Origin: Pseudomonadota bacterium
GTDB lineage: Bacteria > Desulfobacterota > Binatia > Binatales > Binataceae
DNA length: 64,000 bases
Assembly (NCBI GenBank): GCA_021324755.1
Contig: JAJPIL010000020.1
Location: forward strand, 1-64,000
Reading direction: 5' to 3'
Within the stretch, counting starts at the first letter, position 1; each line of letters begins with the position of its first letter. The notes beneath the pieces are model-generated. The model was not told the DNA's origin. It saw only the letters and a program-made list of their open reading frames with translations, and ran no database searches. Position numbers and translations under genes: made by a program. Below are positions 63,193-64,000 of this stretch, piece by piece.

Positions 63193-64000
63193 CTATTCCA
63201 CCTCGTCAGTTTTTTGCCCGTCGGCACACTGGTCGCAAGCCGCAGGCCCATGCGCGTTTCGTCTGCGAAAACTATGGCTAAAGCTCGGGTCATAAAGGCG
63301 CGACCTTCGCTCGCCGGCGCGCTCTTTTATCGTCGGGTCGAGCGCGGGCCCCACCAGAATCATGGCTTGGGCGCGAATGCCGGCAAGCTTGCTTTTTGCG
63401 GCGATATCCTCGATCGTGCCTCGCACGATCTTCTGATTGGGTTGGCTTGCATAGGCAACCACGGCGACCGGAGTGTCTGGAGGATATCCCGCGCTGAGTT
63501 CTTCGACCACCTGCGCGATCAGCGCGCCGCTAAGAAAGATCGCCATCGTGGCGCGATGGCCGGCGAGGTCGCGCAACCGTTGTCCGTCGGGCATCGGTGT
63601 ACGCCCCTCGGCACGCGTGAAAATGACCGTCTGGGCGATCTCGGGCACGGTCAGTTCATTCCCCAACGCGGCAGCGGCGGCGAAAGCCGAGCATACGCCG
63701 GGAACGATCTCGTAGGCGACTCCCGCACGCTCGAGTGCGACCATCTGCTCGTGGATCGCGCCGAATATGGACGGGTCGCCCGAGTGAACGCGCGCAACGA
63801 GCTTGCCCGCGCGCGCCCGCTCCACCATAAGGTCGACCAACTGTTCCAGATGGAGGCGGGCGCTGTCGTGAAGTTCGGCATCGCTGCGCGCCGCGCGGAA
63901 AAGTCCCTGGTCCAGCAGCGAGCCGGTGTAAATAATGACGTCGGCCTGGGAGATAATGCGCTGCGCCTTAAGCGTGAGCAACTCTGGGTCGCCCGGCCCG
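63193..64000 (-). CDS. cobM: Precorrin-4/cobalt-precorrin-4 C11-methyltransferase (5' end outside window)
   Basis: The frame runs out of the window; the visible protein begins GPGDPELLTLKAQRIISQAD, the conserved N-terminal block of the class III methylases. Other motifs: VIYTGSLLDQG-type (IIYTGSLLDQGLF), LVARVHSGDPSIFGAIHEQM, VPGVCSAFAAAAALGNELT, TRAEGRTPMPD and MAIFLSGALIAQVV. The C-terminal tail (after ~ 225 residues) is longer than usual and rich in Arg/Ser. First visible gene of the operon; it abuts cobJ. Any cobalamin riboswitch would lie beyond the window. Confidence 0.95.
   Translation of the reverse strand, partial: GPGDPELLTLKAQRIISQADVIIYTGSLLDQGLFRAARSDAELHDSARLHLEQLVDLMVERARAGKLVARVHSGDPSIFGAIHEQMVALERAGVAYEIVPGVCSAFAAAAALGNELTVPEIAQTVIFTRAEGRTPMPDGQRLRDLAGHRATMAIFLSGALIAQVVEELSAGYPPDTPVAVVAYASQPNQKIVRGTIEDIAAKSKLAGIRAQAMILVGPALDPTIKERAGERRSRLYDPSFSHSFRRRNAHGPAACDQCADGQKTDEVE

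Overview
The window looks like one contig of a free-living, diderm (Gram-negative-type), moderately GC-rich bacterium. Supporting signs are a BamD-like fragment, lipoproteins with lipoboxes, an outer-membrane beta-barrel ending in Phe, strong Shine-Dalgarno sites, and GTG/TTG starts. The imuA-imuB-dnaE2 mutasome, an anaerobic-type cobalamin operon, many CoA/fatty-acid genes and a luciferase-like monooxygenase remnant would fit a deltaproteobacterial or Binatota-like lineage. That placement is inference; no marker gene here proves it. Gene density is uneven, with several 0.3-1.3 kb stretches in which I see no gene.

Layout. 1-4822: 5'-cut BamD/AMIN-like protein, tRNA-Ser(GCU), a lipoprotein and a zinc-ribbon membrane protein. 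5268-13655 (minus strand): a compact four-gene cassette of Eco57I-type adenine methyltransferase, Mrr_N-type winged helix, DUF2442 and a PLD-SNF2 helicase. It is the best candidate for a little-described DNA restriction/phage-defence system; a PC4-like ssDNA-binding protein lies upstream. 15094-23728: MHS-type transporter, BBP2-type porin, a 1.25 kb non-coding stretch, an APC permease, and a PP2C phosphatase plus Ser/Thr kinase pair. 24049-28445: accessory-looking patch with an orphan Dam methylase, a phage-type HExxE protein, a secreted protein made of perfect-period 20-residue repeats, a CGNR-type zinc-finger protein, and a deletion scar joining the start of a luciferase-like monooxygenase to the end of an alpha/beta hydrolase.

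28795-34583 (minus): MaoC hydratase, hemerythrin, CopD-like and DUF4499 membrane proteins, cupin-ferredoxin pair, PAS protein and a release-factor-fold (baeRF) protein, together suggestive of redox/stress functions. 35344-41480: DUF1614 protein, a TnpB tail remnant with a hairpin near its end, an alanine-heptad lipoprotein, an Npt-like nucleotide carrier coupled to a Tat-type aldo/keto reductase, an ECHDC3-like crotonase, tRNA-Ser(UGA) and a secreted Met/Gly/Pro-rich protein.

42682-48567: imuA-imuB-dnaE2, the SOS translesion mutasome, preceded by direct repeats that may be its operator. 48732-58443: amidase, degenerate PAP2 protein, benzoate-CoA-ligase-like enzyme, cyanase, family III CoA-transferase, semialdehyde dehydrogenase and Zn alcohol dehydrogenase, a catabolic neighbourhood for aromatic/carboxylic compounds. 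58899-64000: tRNA-Gly(CCC), a helical protein, then the minus-strand, tightly overlapping cobalamin operon cobM-cobJ-cbiG-(126-aa protein)-cbiX::ferredoxin, cut by the window end.
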